From Strongylocentrotus purpuratus (taxonomy: Eukaryota; Echinodermata; Echinoidea; Camarodonta; Strongylocentrotidae): 64,000 nt of DNA. Below the pieces are notes generated by a model. The model saw nothing but the letters and a program-made list of their open reading frames with translations, did no database searches and was not told the DNA's origin. Both the position numbers and the translations under genes were made by a program. Below are positions 48,401 to 56,640 of this stretch, piece after piece; positions within the stretch are counted from its first letter, which is position 1; every line of letters starts with the position of its first letter. Location: contig NW_022145611.1 of the NCBI RefSeq assembly GCF_000002235.5, positions 5,260,754-5,324,753 of the forward strand, read 5' to 3'.

Positions 48401-51400
48401 AGAATCTACTCAGTTCATTGGCTCTGCAAGTAACATACATGACCTACATGTAAGTTTGGCAGGAATCCATCAATCTGTTCTAATGATAATACGATCACAA
48501 GCTATTTTTGCATACATAATGTGCGCTGTGACCTTTGACCTCGTGACCCCAAAATCTTATCAGTGCATCGGCTCTGCAAGTAACATACATGACCTAAGTT
48601 TGGCAGGAATCCATCAATCGGTTCTTGAGATAACGCGATCACAAACTGTTTTTGCATACATTATGAGCCCTGTGACCTGTGACCTTTGACCTCGTAACCC
48701 CAAAATCTAATCAGTTCATTGGCTCTGCAAGATACATACATGACCAAAGTTTGGCAGGAATCCATCAATCGGTTCTTCAGATAACGCGATCACAAGCTGT
48801 TTTTGCATACATAATGAGCCCTGTGACCTTTGACCTTGTGACACCAAAATCTAATCAGTTCATCAGCTCTGCAAGATACATACATGACCAAAGTTTGGCA
48901 GGAATCCATTAATCGGTTCTTCAGATAACGCGATCACGAGAACGGGACGTACGTACGTACGGACGGACAACCCGAAAACATAATGCCTCCGGCTACTTCG
49001 TAACGGAGGCATAAAAATTCAACAGGGTGGCAAATATCACCTATTCGGTGGTCTTCCACGAGGCCCTGTTTTCTACATTTGTTGTGTTTGAGGGTTCTCC
49101 AAACTTTCCTGTACATTTCATTATATTTTCATTTTATTTTACTTTATTTCAAAACAATGCTACAACCACTAAACCCTCTCGTTACCTTCACGATTCCTAT
49201 GTTGCCTCTCTCTCCTCAAGACAGGAAAGTCATCTTCATGGAAAGAGTCCTTCATCTGCGTCATCTGGCTCTTGAGATTGTGTCTATCTTCATCTGAGCG
49301 AGCAAGGTCCTTCCTAAGCGATTCCATCTATGGGAGAGTAAAAAAGATGGGCTTGCATTCAATCACAGGTGGACTTGGTTATACCTGGGCCCCGTCTGAT
49401 AAAAACTTGCCATTAATCGCATCTTATTTGCAATGGGAGTTGCATGCTTACATTTTCATAATTTTATGAAACAAATTTGTTTTCCCTGGCTGCCTGCCGT
49501 AGCAACAAACAACAAACTCTGTTTCGTTGACGATCAGCCATGCATGAAGTTTTTTGTCTTCTTTGTTGTTAGGGCAGACAGCCAGTGGAAAGGATTTGTT
49601 TAATCAAATTATGGAAATGGAAGCATTACTTTAAACAAACAGAACTTTATTATTCGTGGCTCATTTTTCCTGATTGAGGTGTCCTATGAAAGGGCAGAAA
49701 ACTAACTTTCTGAAAATGTGAATTTCTCTTTGAAATTCAGATACCATTTGCCAAATGACTTTTTGGTACCCTTTCTTCCATTTCGTTTTAATCACTCACG
49801 CGTGAAATATGCATCACATGAGTTGCATCAAATGAAAGAGGAATCTTTACAAATATGTATCATTTATCGATTGTAATCCTGATTAAGTTATGATAAAACA
49901 TTGATAATTCTCGGTTACGTTTTTTCTGGGACGCATTGTATATAACACAGAGTCAGGAGATACACTCATGACTTTGCTGGGCACAGTTGTCATTTATTTA
50001 CACATAGAAAAAGTGGCGGTTTACAACATCATATCTGAACAAGCCTTTTAAAAGAACTCACATGTTGCTGGAGAACGGATGAACTTCCGTGAGATTGGTC
50101 CAGTTTTCTCCTGGTACTCTCCAGCTCCGAAGCCATCTTCTGCTTCTCAGCTTCCATCTGGATCAGCCTTGATCTCAACTCGCGATCTTCCTCCCGGCTA
50201 ACGTTCAGCAGAGTCTACGATGGTTATAGAAAGAATAGGACATGGAGACATTGACCATCTGTAAAGGTTAATATCCCTCTCACCTCTCTCTCCCTGTCAT
50301 CTCCTCTCCCCTCTCTCTCTCACTCTCTCTCTCTCCTATATCCCTCTCACCTCTCAGCCGTCAATTACAAACAATATGCAAATTCCAAACCCTCAATGGC
50401 ATATAGGGAAGGGGGAGAAAAAAGGGAGCCAAGCAAAAAATAGCCCATCCCCCCCCCCCCTTCCAGCATACTCTCCCCTTCTTGTTCTCTTGTTACTCTT
50501 GTCACTCTTGACAACTTTCTTATTCCTTACTCTTTCTCCTCTTTTAGTACATCTTACTCCCTTCTCCTTCACTCACCAGAGCATGTTCCATATATATCAG
50601 TTGACCACCTCCAAAATGCAACATAGTGCCCCCCCCCCACTTTCCCTTGCTTTACATCTCTCACCCTTATTTCTCTTTCCCCTTTCTCCCATTACCTGTT
50701 ACTCCATCTTCTCTGTCTCTCTCTCACTCATCTGATCTGTCTTGATCTCAGCCAACAGTCCCCTTGTGGTTTTCATTCAACAGTCCAACAAAATCAGGAC
50801 AACTGCACTTTGAACACTTTCTCTCTCTCTTTCTCTCCTCCCTGTCACTCAAGTGTTTTAAAAATGTTATTTGGTTACATTTGATTTTTTAACAGCATTT
50901 CATTGCTTCATTACTCTTAATTCTCAGCTGATTTAATCAGACTTTCTTGGGCAAGATGCCTCTGTTCTCTCAAGTCAAATCCTGGGCCCTGTCGTACAAA
51001 GAGTATCAATCGCAACTATGTACATAAGAGATAGGAGATTGCAAACTTGCGATTAATTGAAAGACTTACGAATGATTTGGATCAATCATAACTCTTTGTA
51101 AGATGGGCCCAGGGTTGATTGCTATACCTCTCTTATCTCTGTTTTGATGGAATCCCTGTCATCAGTGCCTTTGAATTTCCTAGAAACTGACTCTCGTTGC
51201 AACCGCAGCTCTTCCTGTAAATCTTTCAGACGTTTCTCAACCCTCTCTGATGGCTGCAAAAGATAAAAGAGAGAAGAAAAAAATCTCTACTAAATCAACA
51301 TTTACAACTTTCACATCATCCGTTATTTTTTTTCGGTAACAAATTTTCACATTGCTTCAAAAACTCACCATCATCTTCATTTTCATGCCATCATAATCAA

Positions 51401-54400
51401 AACGTTTACAATTTTCTAAACACCCAGTACTATACTCTAACCAAAGACTACTGTATATATTATTTCCAGGCCATACCAATCTACAAAAATGTCTGAATCA
51501 TAACAACATGTGCAATTTTGTCTTCATGTGCATACATTAAAAAAAACATCTCATTAACGAGAGGTCAGCAGAACTCTTGGCTCGGGTGAGCTAAAATATG
51601 AAACTGTAGAGTATCTTACACCACACACGTACCCCTAACCCTAATCCTATCATGAGGGTTAAGCTAACCCCAAACTTATTAGATAAATATTTTTTTTAAT
51701 ATCACATCATAAGCAATCTTTAAATCTAGCAGTGTAAACAATAAATAAAATTAAAGAATATACGCTTGACTGGAGATGCAAAGGTCAAGGGTTTGAATCC
51801 TGACACAGCCCTAATATCTTTTGGCAAGATATTAACCTACACCTGCTACTCTCCACCCAGGTGTTAAAATGGGTACCCGGTCAAACAGTTTTTGAGCATC
51901 AAGTAACGCTTGGCTGAAATGCTCCCCAGGAAGTGGAGATTGTGCACACAGTGTGACCGGGTATATCTGTAAAGAGCTTAGAGATGCCCGAGATGTATTA
52001 AGCGCTATATAAAAGCTGAATATTATTATTATTATTATACCTTGCTTTCTTGCCACTGTGACCGCTTCACAGAGTCTGAAAGGTCTAGAAGAATCTTCTT
52101 ATTTTCAGACTCGACCTGGCTACGACGATTCCTTTCTTGACTGAGCTCTTCTGCTAGTCTGGCCTGATCCCGGCCCAAATCACGAACATCCTGATGGATC
52201 ACATGAACCTGAGAGCGTAAGGGTTAAAGTTCGTTCAATACAACTTGTTATATTGAATAACAATAATACTACAGCATTTATTATGCACCATCGATGTAGT
52301 AAACTATTCTGAGGTGCAGAGGGAGATTAATACCCTGGCTTTAGCACGGCTGCAATTACGGCGCTCTAGCATTTCAAGGAATTAATTCCTGCCAGGTATC
52401 CATTTACATCACCAGGGTTGAGTGTGGCAAATGTAGATAAATGTCTTGCCAAAGGACATTAGTGCTCAGGCTTTGTGGTCTCTTAGATAAGCCATTGGAC
52501 TGTGGATCACAAGGTACAAGGTCCTTGTTATATCACTTATATCCTTTGTCAAGACATTAATCTACATTTACCATTCTCCACCCAGGAGAGGTAAATAGGT
52601 ATTAATTAGGAAGAACTTCCTTAAATGCTGTCGCACCTACTCATGGCAGAACAGCTAAAGCTATGCAGCTATCATTATAAAAATTTCTACCCATGTTTTG
52701 TTTTTCATAAAGTGATGTTTAGTATAGTAACTAGTTTATATAATGACTTTATACCAAGTTTTTTTTCCAATTTTCTTTTTGGTGACTCACTTCAATGAAG
52801 GGTAGAGTGAATCTTATGGCAGTCATTTCAAATCATTTGCAGTACTCAAGTCGTTCGAAACATCAAATTAATATTTTCACATTCATACCAAATACATGTA
52901 CTAAATTCAATGACCTTTGGATATGGGGAATGAACAAAAAAAGAATGTCTTTATCAAGCTCTGTTTATTTTATTGAACACAACACTTTTAATGCACTTTC
53001 AAAAACACAAATATTTGAACTATGTATGATGCTAACTTATAATTAGTCAATTAAATTTTAATAATCAAGTGTCTTACCTCATCAGCATTTTGACTGAATC
53101 TTACAGAAGGCCTTGTTGTCCTCCTCTGTGACAAAATAGTATACCGTAATCATCAATCAATAATGCTACAAATGTTAAGAAGCTGGATATCACACATAAT
53201 ATGAGAATTAAAAAAAAAAAGGCATTTGATAAAATAAAATAAGAAGTTATAATGAGTGTACCAATATTAGAGATTAATTTACATAAAGTAATCCTAAAGT
53301 GCAGTACAGATTTATTCTTAAATATTCAAGCTAGGTATTCTGACATTTGCTGTCATGGCAGCAAAAAAGGGTTAGGGTGTAATAGGGTTTGGTTGCGATC
53401 TGGTTATAGGTAAAATACATGGATAGGTAGAGTGCTTGGCACATTATTGAAGAAATTCATGATATTTGTCACCAAAAGATGTTGTGCAATACCCAGACAT
53501 CAATAAACAAATCTGAACAAAACAGCTATAATATGTATTCAAATATCAAAGTTACCATAGTTATGCAGTACCTAAATTTCACTCTGCAAAATGTGACTTG
53601 TACCTTCTTCATCCCTTTCCCTTTCCCTCTCTCTCTCCCTCTCTATTTCTTTATCATTCCTAACATAATAGCTCAGTTGCAACTGTATAACCGTGGTAAT
53701 GATATGATACCTTGTACGGAGCACAATAGAGTATATATGTATAGTAGCTGTGCTTTATAATTGTATATATTAGGATTATTAATTTTTGTCCAATTCTCTC
53801 TCTCTCCATCTCAATTTTTCTACTTCATTTCCTCTATCTCTAACTTTTTTATTCTCTATCATACCCCCTCTCTCACTCTTGTTTTCCGTATCTATCTCTC
53901 TCTCTCACATTCAATCACTGTATCTCATTCTGTCTATTGCTCTAATTAGTTCACTCTCTTTCTCTCTCTATATCCTACTTACCGCATGCGATGCTGAAGC
54001 TGATCTTCTATGCCTTGAGTCCGATCTTAATTCACTCGCTGACATTGTGTCAGACTCATGTCTTGAGAATCTGTCAGAGCGATCCCTACTCAGTTGAGAA
54101 TCTTGTTGATTTAGGTTGGACCGCAACTAGATATTTAACAAGAAAAAGAAAGAATTGACAAATCAAAACAAGTAAAAACATATAATGGTAGTATCTTTAG
54201 AGATAGGTCAGATTAGGACTTTTCTTTAAAAGGAACACTTTGATACTTTTTAATTGTAGTTTTATTACTCATACAATCACTCTGAACCTCAATAAAAAAA
54301 AATATACACACATTTCTCATCATCATATCAAGTCCTATTGCAATTTCTTTCATAGTCCAATCATAGTCAGACTGTTAATTAACTTTAATAATTGCATATG

Positions 54401-55714
54401 GCAGGATCAAATAAAGGGTGTACATACCCTGTCAATTGCATTAGTCTGTTTGGTGCTGGCACTTCTGTATGTTCCTAACAGCTCACCAACTTCTTGTAAG
54501 TTTCTGTTGGTGTCCTGTAAAAGGATGAATCACAGAAAATGAAATTGAATAATTATAACATTTCATTGGGTATTGTAAACATGTTTCTGCAATAATTAGT
54601 AAACTTTCTCTCTGCATTGTCAAGTATAAGTTATCAAGACGGGGTTACAGAAAAAAAAGTATGGTGTTAAAATAAATGGAAAGAAAAAAGAATTTGAAAG
54701 AAACAAACATAAGCATGATGGCTCAGTGGTAGAGCAGTGGTTTCTCAACTGGGAGGACCTGGTTTTGAAACTAAGTTGATGCACAAGTACCAGTTGGAAA
54801 GGCATTAATTGGGGAACCTACAATAAAACAAGCTAGTATAGTATGCTTTCCAGAAGGTTCCTGTTTCATTTCATAATTTTAAACTTACCAGTACTTTGTC
54901 AACTATGTTCTTTATTGTACAAACATTTGATATGAAATGGAATAAATTCAAATCGATCGATTAATCATCTATTACCAAGTCCCTTGGATAAGGTCCCTGT
55001 GGTTGCATAGATCCACAAGTATACTTGCTTTCTTAGGAGTCAAGTAAAATCAAACCTCAATCTATCAACACCCAAAAACAAAAAATGATCAAGATTCAAG
55101 AACATCCCATCAGTTAAGTTTTGGTTTGGGGTAGGTGGAGTCACATTGCTGTTGCTGTTTTTAATCAATACAATAACAGAAAGCCATTTGAATTATATTT
55201 ATCCAGGAAGTTGACAAAATCCTACTTAAATCGTCAACACAAATTTTACTTGATATATGATCATTCTAAATACATTAACAAAATCTTTATCTAACATTGC
55301 AAATCTACATATACATGTACTTTAAAATAAGAAAATAACAAATGAGTCCATCTGTATGATTATCAAGACAACATTTTTAAAGATGATTCATAGTGACCTC
55401 TTCACAGGGTAAATTTATTTAATATCATAAAAGTGAACACGTTGTGAAGTATACTAAAAGTCCTTTATCTTACTATTGCTTCATAATAAAGCATATTATA
55501 TGCAAGGTCTTGGTGGAAATCATGACAAGATTTTCGGCAAAAAAAAGAAGAAGGCCTAGCTTACCCTTAGAGAGGAGGCCAAAGTATCCACTCTCCCGGC
55601 AACATCAGAATTAGATGAAGGTCTAGAGCGTCCTCTTCTGGGCAGTGGATAGCGCCTTGCACTGATTGCACTGCCTGTATCTGAAGCGCCATAGCCATCA
55701 CTTTCTGTCGACAT
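30439..55714 (-). CDS. CEP128: Centrosomal protein 128, coiled coil (24-25 coding exons)
   Basis: In vertebrates CEP128 is a coiled-coil protein of the mother-centriole subdistal appendages and works at the base of cilia. The start ATG is at 55714 (MSTESDGYGASDTGS). Diagnostic matches to vertebrate CEP128 are DTNRNLQEVGELLGTY (exon 3), RPSVRFSQNADE (exon 5), HQDVRDLGRDQARLAEEL (exon 6), SERVEKRLKDLQEELR (exon 7) and NKLYWLQKEVRKQ (exon 21). Spliced exons keep frame throughout and give about 1,049 residues, close to the roughly 1,090 of human. Nearly all of it is predicted coiled coil with no enzymatic domain. The N-terminal 140 residues are Ser/Arg-rich. The C-terminus ends RRERSRSARGLDH. Repeats derived from exon ends occur in intron 11 and the 3' UTR. 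A 21-nt exon (38040-38060) is optional in this model. Confidence 0.92.
30789..31010. repeat. Near-perfect inverted repeat (hairpin)
   Basis: The left arm (about 30790-30883) and right arm (about 30917-31009) pair nearly base for base. Landmarks are AGCGGACAAAATATACAGTT and its complement, and CACTGCTATTATGTAAA with TTTACATAATAGCAGTG. The loop is about 33 bases. Arms of over 80 bases with this identity suggest a recent insertion or an active foldback. It is in CEP128 intron 24. Confidence 0.85.
31014..31132. mobile_element. MITE-like element, ACAGTCAAACCTG family (truncated)
   Basis: AAAACCTGCTTTAACAGCCACC and AAAGACCACC repeats match the family. The right end is missing, cut by the element starting at 31133. 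Confidence 0.6.
31133..31449. mobile_element. MITE-like element, GGGTGTTTCACAAAG family
   Basis: It runs from GGGGGTGTTTCACAAAGATC to GATCTTTGTGAAACACCCCC, with long inner inverted arms (AAGTCGAACTTAACTCTAAG). Inserted into or next to the preceding element. Confidence 0.75.
31960..32003 (-). CDS. CEP128: CEP128 exon 24
   Basis: It encodes DLDKERQRIEEKYN and leaves in phase 2 at ACAG|GTACTT. If unspliced it would end after YL at a TGA (31950-31952). Splicing to 30553 fits phase and gives a longer conserved-looking tail. Confidence 0.8.
32992..33105 (-). CDS. CEP128: CEP128 exon 23
   Basis: It encodes GTKILDRSIERLSEPDH, then a Pro/Ser run and HSEFDRLR. It is 114 nt, phase 0, donor AGG|GTAAGT. 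The Ser run comes from a (TCC)n tract. Confidence 0.88.
33268..33443. mobile_element. MITE-like element, ACAGTCAAACCTG family
   Basis: It runs from AGTCAAACCTGGTTTAGTGA to TATAGACAGTTTTGACTAT, with internal ACCACCTGTCTACAAAG repeats. It lies in CEP128 intron 22. Confidence 0.7.
33700..33785 (-). CDS. CEP128: CEP128 exon 22
   Basis: It encodes LHLQNLERVHTVKSLEKQVD to EEHIRE. It is 86 nt, phase 1 in and phase 0 out at GAG|GTGAGA. Confidence 0.88.
34140..34440 (+). mobile_element. tRNA-derived SINE, diverged
   Basis: TAGTTGAGCAGTTTAATCAC (A-box region) and AAGTTTGAGCCACGGC (B-box region) are followed by the shared CTCCACCCAGGTGTTAAA body and a (GA)n tract near 34372-34408. Confidence 0.6.
34616..34808 (-). 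CDS. CEP128: CEP128 exon 21
   Basis: It encodes NKLYWLQKEVRKQSDGRSRL to LDRTEEMLRDLQYEKQ, comparable to the TKLQWLCEELKERE block of vertebrates. It leaves in phase 1 at CAAG|GTTAGG. Confidence 0.92.
35311..35515 (-). CDS. CEP128: CEP128 exon 20
   Basis: It encodes SSVLEKHLQRAELAIQSLRT, VRGVVREVDVLVGLVTENGD and SHGSPDAMLANLK. It enters in phase 2 and leaves in phase 0 at AAAG|GTGAGA. Confidence 0.9.
35563..35655. mobile_element. MITE-like fragment, ACAGTCAAACC family
   Basis: It begins TACAGTCAAACCGTCTGTAG and contains AAGAGCACCTGCCTTAAATG. No matching right end was found. Confidence 0.45.
35811..36092. mobile_element. MITE-like element beside the exon 19 donor
   Basis: It runs from TGGGGAGTGTTTTGCAAAGA to CTTTGTGAAACACCCCCC, with AAGTTGGACTTAACTATGG arms as in 6191-6478. 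It ends 14 bases from the exon 19 donor (36106). Confidence 0.7.
36107..36300 (-). CDS. CEP128: CEP128 exon 19
   Basis: It encodes IESAEARSSTKSLRRQVERG, EKMRGEIRHLDDENLKLRRN and FEEQAQLVEVGDN. It is 194 nt and leaves in phase 2 at CAG|GTTTGT, a weak donor with a MITE 14 bases away. Confidence 0.92.
36350..36662. mobile_element. MITE-like element, GGGTGTTTCACAAAG family
   Basis: It runs from GGGGGGTGTTTCACAAAGAT to GATCTTTGTGAAACACCTCC. It lies within 50 bases upstream of the exon 19 acceptor, so exon 19 is flanked by two elements. Confidence 0.75.
37432..37518 (-). CDS. CEP128: CEP128 exon 18
   Basis: It encodes GNEGKIVQDLMRRMKCEKAE to EIQALK, matching the QELMKHFKKEKSEAE-type block of vertebrates. 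It is 87 nt, phase 0, donor AAA|GTAAGT. Confidence 0.92.
38040..38060 (-). CDS. CEP128: Candidate CEP128 microexon (21 nt)
   Basis: It encodes MRENGAK between ACATTCTTCAG and AAG|GTAGTG, phase 0 on both sides. Seven residues equal one coiled-coil heptad, so inclusion or skipping would keep the register. Splice signals are decent but there is no homology evidence. Confidence 0.4.
38491..38550 (-). CDS. CEP128: CEP128 exon 16 (60 nt)
   Basis: It encodes VQDYNVALTEKLHREMETAK. The acceptor TTCTTGCTTATTCAG is strong and the donor is AAG|GTAATA. Phase 0. Confidence 0.88.
38640..38775. repeat. Dispersed repeat, copy 2
   Basis: It shares CCCATGATCCTCTTTTTCTT, GATAGCCACCTGTCAGTGAC and TGGTCTAATGCCTTCTGGCC with 5555-5715 and, inverted, with 56466-56640. 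Confidence 0.5.
38869..39011. mobile_element. MITE-like foldback
   Basis: The left end GGGCCCTGCTTCATTAAAAC pairs with the right end GTTTCATGAAACAGGGTC. Inner GTTATCGAT and ATGATAGCAAG-like arms also match. Intronic in CEP128. Confidence 0.55.
40068..40322 (-). mobile_element. tRNA-derived SINE
   Basis: The minus-strand head GTCGTGGTCGAGTGGTTACG and B box GGTTCGAGTCCCGCC are near-consensus tRNA promoter boxes. The body matches 20288-20545 and the tail is (ATT/ATC)n. Confidence 0.85.
40600..40735 (-). mobile_element. tRNA-derived SINE, 5' fragment
   Basis: On the minus strand TTGTGGTTTAGTGGTTCATT and GGGTTCAAATCCCAGACC are the tRNA-like boxes. The body is truncated after CAATGGGTACCCAG. Confidence 0.65.
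40772..40933 (-). CDS. CEP128: CEP128 exon 15
   Basis: It encodes RELRDITRQKAELTTQFSEL, then KKVVDRQLDIAEEEKQNIKQ to DKKFQE. It is 162 nt, phase 0, donor GAG|GTATGG. Confidence 0.93.
41126..41311. repeat. Inverted-repeat element with TTAGGG-like core
   Basis: The left arm GGCTAACTCGGAACAAAGAC, continuing AACTCGGCCCAGCT, is complementary to the right arm ending GTCCGAGTTAGCC. The arms extend about 45 bases. The core (41189-41240) is a run of TTAGGG, GGCTTAGGGTTAGG and variants. It lies in CEP128 intron 14. Confidence 0.75.
41626..41757 (-). CDS. CEP128: CEP128 exon 14
   Basis: It encodes LEGELRGEQSRFMILSNEKL to AQGQNQRTQ. It is 132 nt, phase 0. Its acceptor lies 60 bases from a large (AAG)n tract that reads as polypyrimidine on the transcript. 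Confidence 0.92.
41820..42000. repeat. (AAG)n trinucleotide tract
   Basis: About 180 bases of GAAGAAGAA with few interruptions, between CEP128 exons 13 and 14. In the transcript it is (CTT)n just upstream of the exon 14 acceptor. Confidence 0.9.
42414..42533 (-). CDS. CEP128: CEP128 exon 13
   Basis: It encodes EKLARQDEQLRLKDIEVNEM to ENRNLTDK. It is 120 nt, phase 0, donor AAG|GTCAGT. Confidence 0.88.
42600..42775. repeat. AT-rich trinucleotide repeat with duplicated core
   Basis: ATA/AAT repeats contain two copies of a longer unit marked by ATAATGGTTATAATAATAGC and ATAATGGTCATAATAATAAC. It is intronic in CEP128. Confidence 0.8.
43009..43183 (-). CDS. CEP128: CEP128 exon 12
   Basis: It encodes LKSKCRKLEREHESSSHSSS to NLQREIADIL. 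It enters in phase 2 (codon CA|C) and leaves in phase 0 at CTG|GTAAGC. Confidence 0.92.
44370..45907 (-). repeat. Tandem array of CEP128 exon 11 3'-end plus donor
   Basis: About nine diverged copies fill intron 11, with starts near 44377, 44538, 44706, 44859, 45021, 45164, 45341, 45540 and 45720. The landmark is ACTTACTGTTTCACCATGTC followed by TAGTTTTCTCTGCCTCTCTT and CCTTGGTTCTCTG. On the minus strand this reads as exon 11 sequence (QGKTEERQ-like, then DMVK) plus GTAAGT. Copies at 44377 and 44859 keep the full donor; others read GTATG or are mutated. Two unit types (GTTGCCTCTC and AAAAAGTCCCTCAATC) largely alternate. CT expansion has blurred them. Confidence 0.8.
45908..46173 (-). CDS. CEP128: CEP128 exon 11
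   Basis: It encodes TLNKELDGKDRSQGKLLAQL, DATDSLAESEHQRQQALDQL and ENQGKTEERQRKLLDMVK. It is 266 nt, phase 2 out at ACA|GTAAGT. Its last ~75 nt and donor seed the array downstream. Confidence 0.9.
46197..46540 (+). mobile_element. tRNA-derived SINE, near full length
   Basis: The head GTTGTGGTCTACTGGATAAG and B box GTGTTCGAGTCCCGCC lead into the CTCCACCCAGGTATTAAATG body, the TGCTCCCCAGGGAGTGGAGA segment and a final (ATT)n. Confidence 0.85.
47193..47350 (-). CDS. CEP128: CEP128 exon 10
   Basis: It encodes ADGARENVGLEREIHSLRAQ to RRQKEQLSEHID. It is 158 nt, phase 1 in and phase 0 out at GAT|GTAAGT. Confidence 0.9.
47397..47535. repeat. Minisatellite, ~32-bp unit
   Basis: TTTCAGTCTGTGTGTTTCTC followed by TCTCTCCCTC is repeated about four times. 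It is intronic in CEP128 just past exon 10's acceptor side and explains the open frames on both strands. Confidence 0.85.
48100..49013. mobile_element. Element with ~140-bp internal tandem repeat
   Basis: ATGCCTCCGTCATAGAGC near 48100 and CTACTTCGTAACGGAGGCAT near 49010 are inverted ends. Between them, units marked by TGACCTTTGACCTCGTGACC, TTTGGCAGGAATCCATCAAT and TTTTTGCATACATAATGAGC recur about five times, the last copies most alike. A GTACGTACGTACGGACGGAC run precedes the right end. Non-coding and intronic in CEP128. Confidence 0.75.
49186..49327 (-). CDS. CEP128: CEP128 exon 9
   Basis: It encodes MESLRKDLARSDEDRHNLKS to RERQHRNRE. It is 142 nt, phase 0 in and phase 1 out at GAAG|GTAACG. 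Confidence 0.88.
50062..50214 (-). CDS. CEP128: CEP128 exon 8
   Basis: It encodes TLLNVSREEDRELRSRLIQM to HGSSSVLQQH, coiled coil. It is 153 nt, phase 0, donor CAT|GTGAGT. Confidence 0.88.
50982..51114. mobile_element. MITE-like foldback
   Basis: It runs from TGGGCCCTGTCGTACAAAGA to TCTTTGTAAGATGGGCCCA. The internal GTACATAAGAGATAGGAGAT is shared with 4994-5123. It ends 14 bases from the CEP128 exon 7 donor side. Confidence 0.7.
51128..51253 (-). CDS. CEP128: CEP128 exon 7
   Basis: It encodes PSERVEKRLKDLQEELRLQR to SIKTEIRE, matching DRVERRLQELE-type sequence of vertebrate CEP128. It is 126 nt, phase 0, donor GAG|GTATAG. Confidence 0.92.
51768..52038 (+). mobile_element. tRNA-derived SINE abutting an exon donor
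   Basis: It has a B-box-like AAGGGTTTGAATCCTGAC, a CTCCACCCAGGTGTTAAA body, and an end GCGCTATATAAAAGCTGAAT followed by (ATT)n up to 52038. The tail directly meets the CEP128 exon 6 donor. Confidence 0.8.
52041..52208 (-). CDS. CEP128: CEP128 exon 6
   Basis: It encodes VHVIHQDVRDLGRDQARLAE through VKRSQWQESK, the start of the main coiled coil. The donor is AAG|GTATAATAAT, formed by the (ATT)n tail of a neighbouring SINE. Confidence 0.92.
52318..52640. mobile_element. Two SINEs head to head
   Basis: 52318-52470 is a minus-oriented body (CCAGGTATCCATTTACATCA, inverted relative to 20288). It directly meets a plus-oriented tRNA-like head at 52470 (CTTTGTGGTCTCTTAGATAA). The B box of the second is eroded. 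Confidence 0.65.
53078..53125 (-). CDS. CEP128: CEP128 exon 5 (48 nt)
   Basis: It encodes RRTTRPSVRFSQNADE. The SVRF motif aligns with vertebrate CEP128 just before the long coiled coil. Phase 0 at both ends, donor GAG|GTAAGA. Confidence 0.88.
53983..54126 (-). CDS. CEP128: CEP128 exon 4
   Basis: It encodes LRSNLNQQDSQLSRDRSDR through SDTMSASELRSD and RRSASASHA. The segment is Ser/Arg-rich. It is 144 nt, phase 0, donor GCG|GTAAGT. Confidence 0.88.
54428..54514 (-). CDS. CEP128: CEP128 exon 3
   Basis: It encodes DTNRNLQEVGELLGTYRSAS to TNAIDR, the most recognisable N-terminal block of CEP128. It is 87 nt, phase 0, donor AGG|GTATGT. Confidence 0.93.
54705..54830 (+). mobile_element. Possible tRNA-derived SINE head
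   Basis: ATGGCTCAGTGGTAGAGCAG is a clear A box. The B-box position reads CCTGGTTTTGAAACTAAG, which is poor. Diverged fragment in CEP128 intron 2. Confidence 0.45.
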
Positions 55715-55726
55715 TCTTGATATTCT
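55565..55726 (-). CDS. CEP128: CEP128 exon 2 (start codon at 55714)
   Basis: It has a 12-base 5' UTR, then MSTESDGYGASDTGSAIS and RVDTLASSLR. The acceptor is AAAGCAG|AGA and the donor AGG|GTAAGC, phase 0. The coding part is 150 nt. Confidence 0.85.
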
Positions 55727-55949
55727 CTGCTTTAATAGTAAAGCACAACAAAGCACTTAGTAAGCAAGGAAACAAGTACAAGTTACTATCATAATCTTAT
55801 TTTCCTAGTAAATATAATTTACAAAAAAGAGTACAAGCCTTGTTGTGCTACGTTTGAACTACCATAGAATATTATTATTCAGTACAATACATTACAGAGT
55901 CTACATAGCATTTTTGAAATGCAACAAAATATAATTGTCACTGTAGGCC

Positions 55950-56330
55950 TGTCTCCATCAGCTTGAGTCGGCCAAATAGCCTGCTATTTCTGATCCGGGG
56001 AATTCCTGATCACAAAATAGCCTGCTATTTGCTCGGGGAATCTTCCCAAGATATCTTGGGCTAGTTTGGAAAATAGCCTGCTATTTGCGGTCTGTCACTA
56101 GCCCAAAAGCTCTGGAAGATTTCTGGATAGGCCTGTCTTCATCAGCTCGAGTTGTCCAAAATAGCCTGCTATTTCTGATCCGGGAAATTAGGTGGATTGA
56201 GAAATAGCGGGCTATTTGCTCAGGAAATCTTCCAGATATATCTTGGGCTAGTTTGCAAAATAGCCCCCTAATTGTGGTTCACTAGCCCGAAGATTATGGA
56301 AGATTTCTCGATCCTGGCATGCATGACAAT
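55950..56330. repeat. ~180-bp direct repeat rich in AAATAGCCTGCTATTT palindromes
   Basis: Two tandem units (about 55950-56128 and 56130-56310) each start GGCCTGTCT(C/T)CATCAGCT. They contain two or three AAATAGCCTGCTATTT palindromes, CTTGGGCTAGTTTG and a closing TCTGGAAGATTTCT. It lies in CEP128 intron 1. Confidence 0.7.
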
Positions 56331-56465
56331 ATCCTACTGTTTCCGGTTTCTGGTGCTGGTTTTTTCATGCATGAATGTTTCATGTGCGATCAGCTGTTAG
56401 CTAGACAATTTATATACACTGCTGTTACTTGTTTACATGTACAACTGCTGCGTGCAGACTTTAAA

Positions 56466-56640
56466 GATCGTGACCACTACTGGGCCAGAAGGGATTAGAC
56501 CACACAGAGAGCCATCGAGGTCACTGTGACAGGTGGCTATCTCATTAACTCAGCTCTCATTTAACATAAGAAAAAGAGGATCATGGGGGACCAACAGGCA
56601 CCGATTAGGGAAGTTTTCTATATAGAGGGAGCAAGTAGCT
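56466..56640. repeat. Dispersed repeat, copy 3 (inverted)
   Basis: GGGCCAGAAGGGATTAGACC, GTCACTGTGACAGGTGGCTA and AAGAAAAAGAGGATCATGGG are the reverse complement of 38640-38775 and 5555-5715. Confidence 0.55.

Noticed and set aside
50700..50765. Possible extra CEP128 exon between exons 7 and 8 (TDQMSERETEKME-like)
   Set aside because: It meets an in-frame stop before the donor-like site. Exons 7 and 8 already join in phase.
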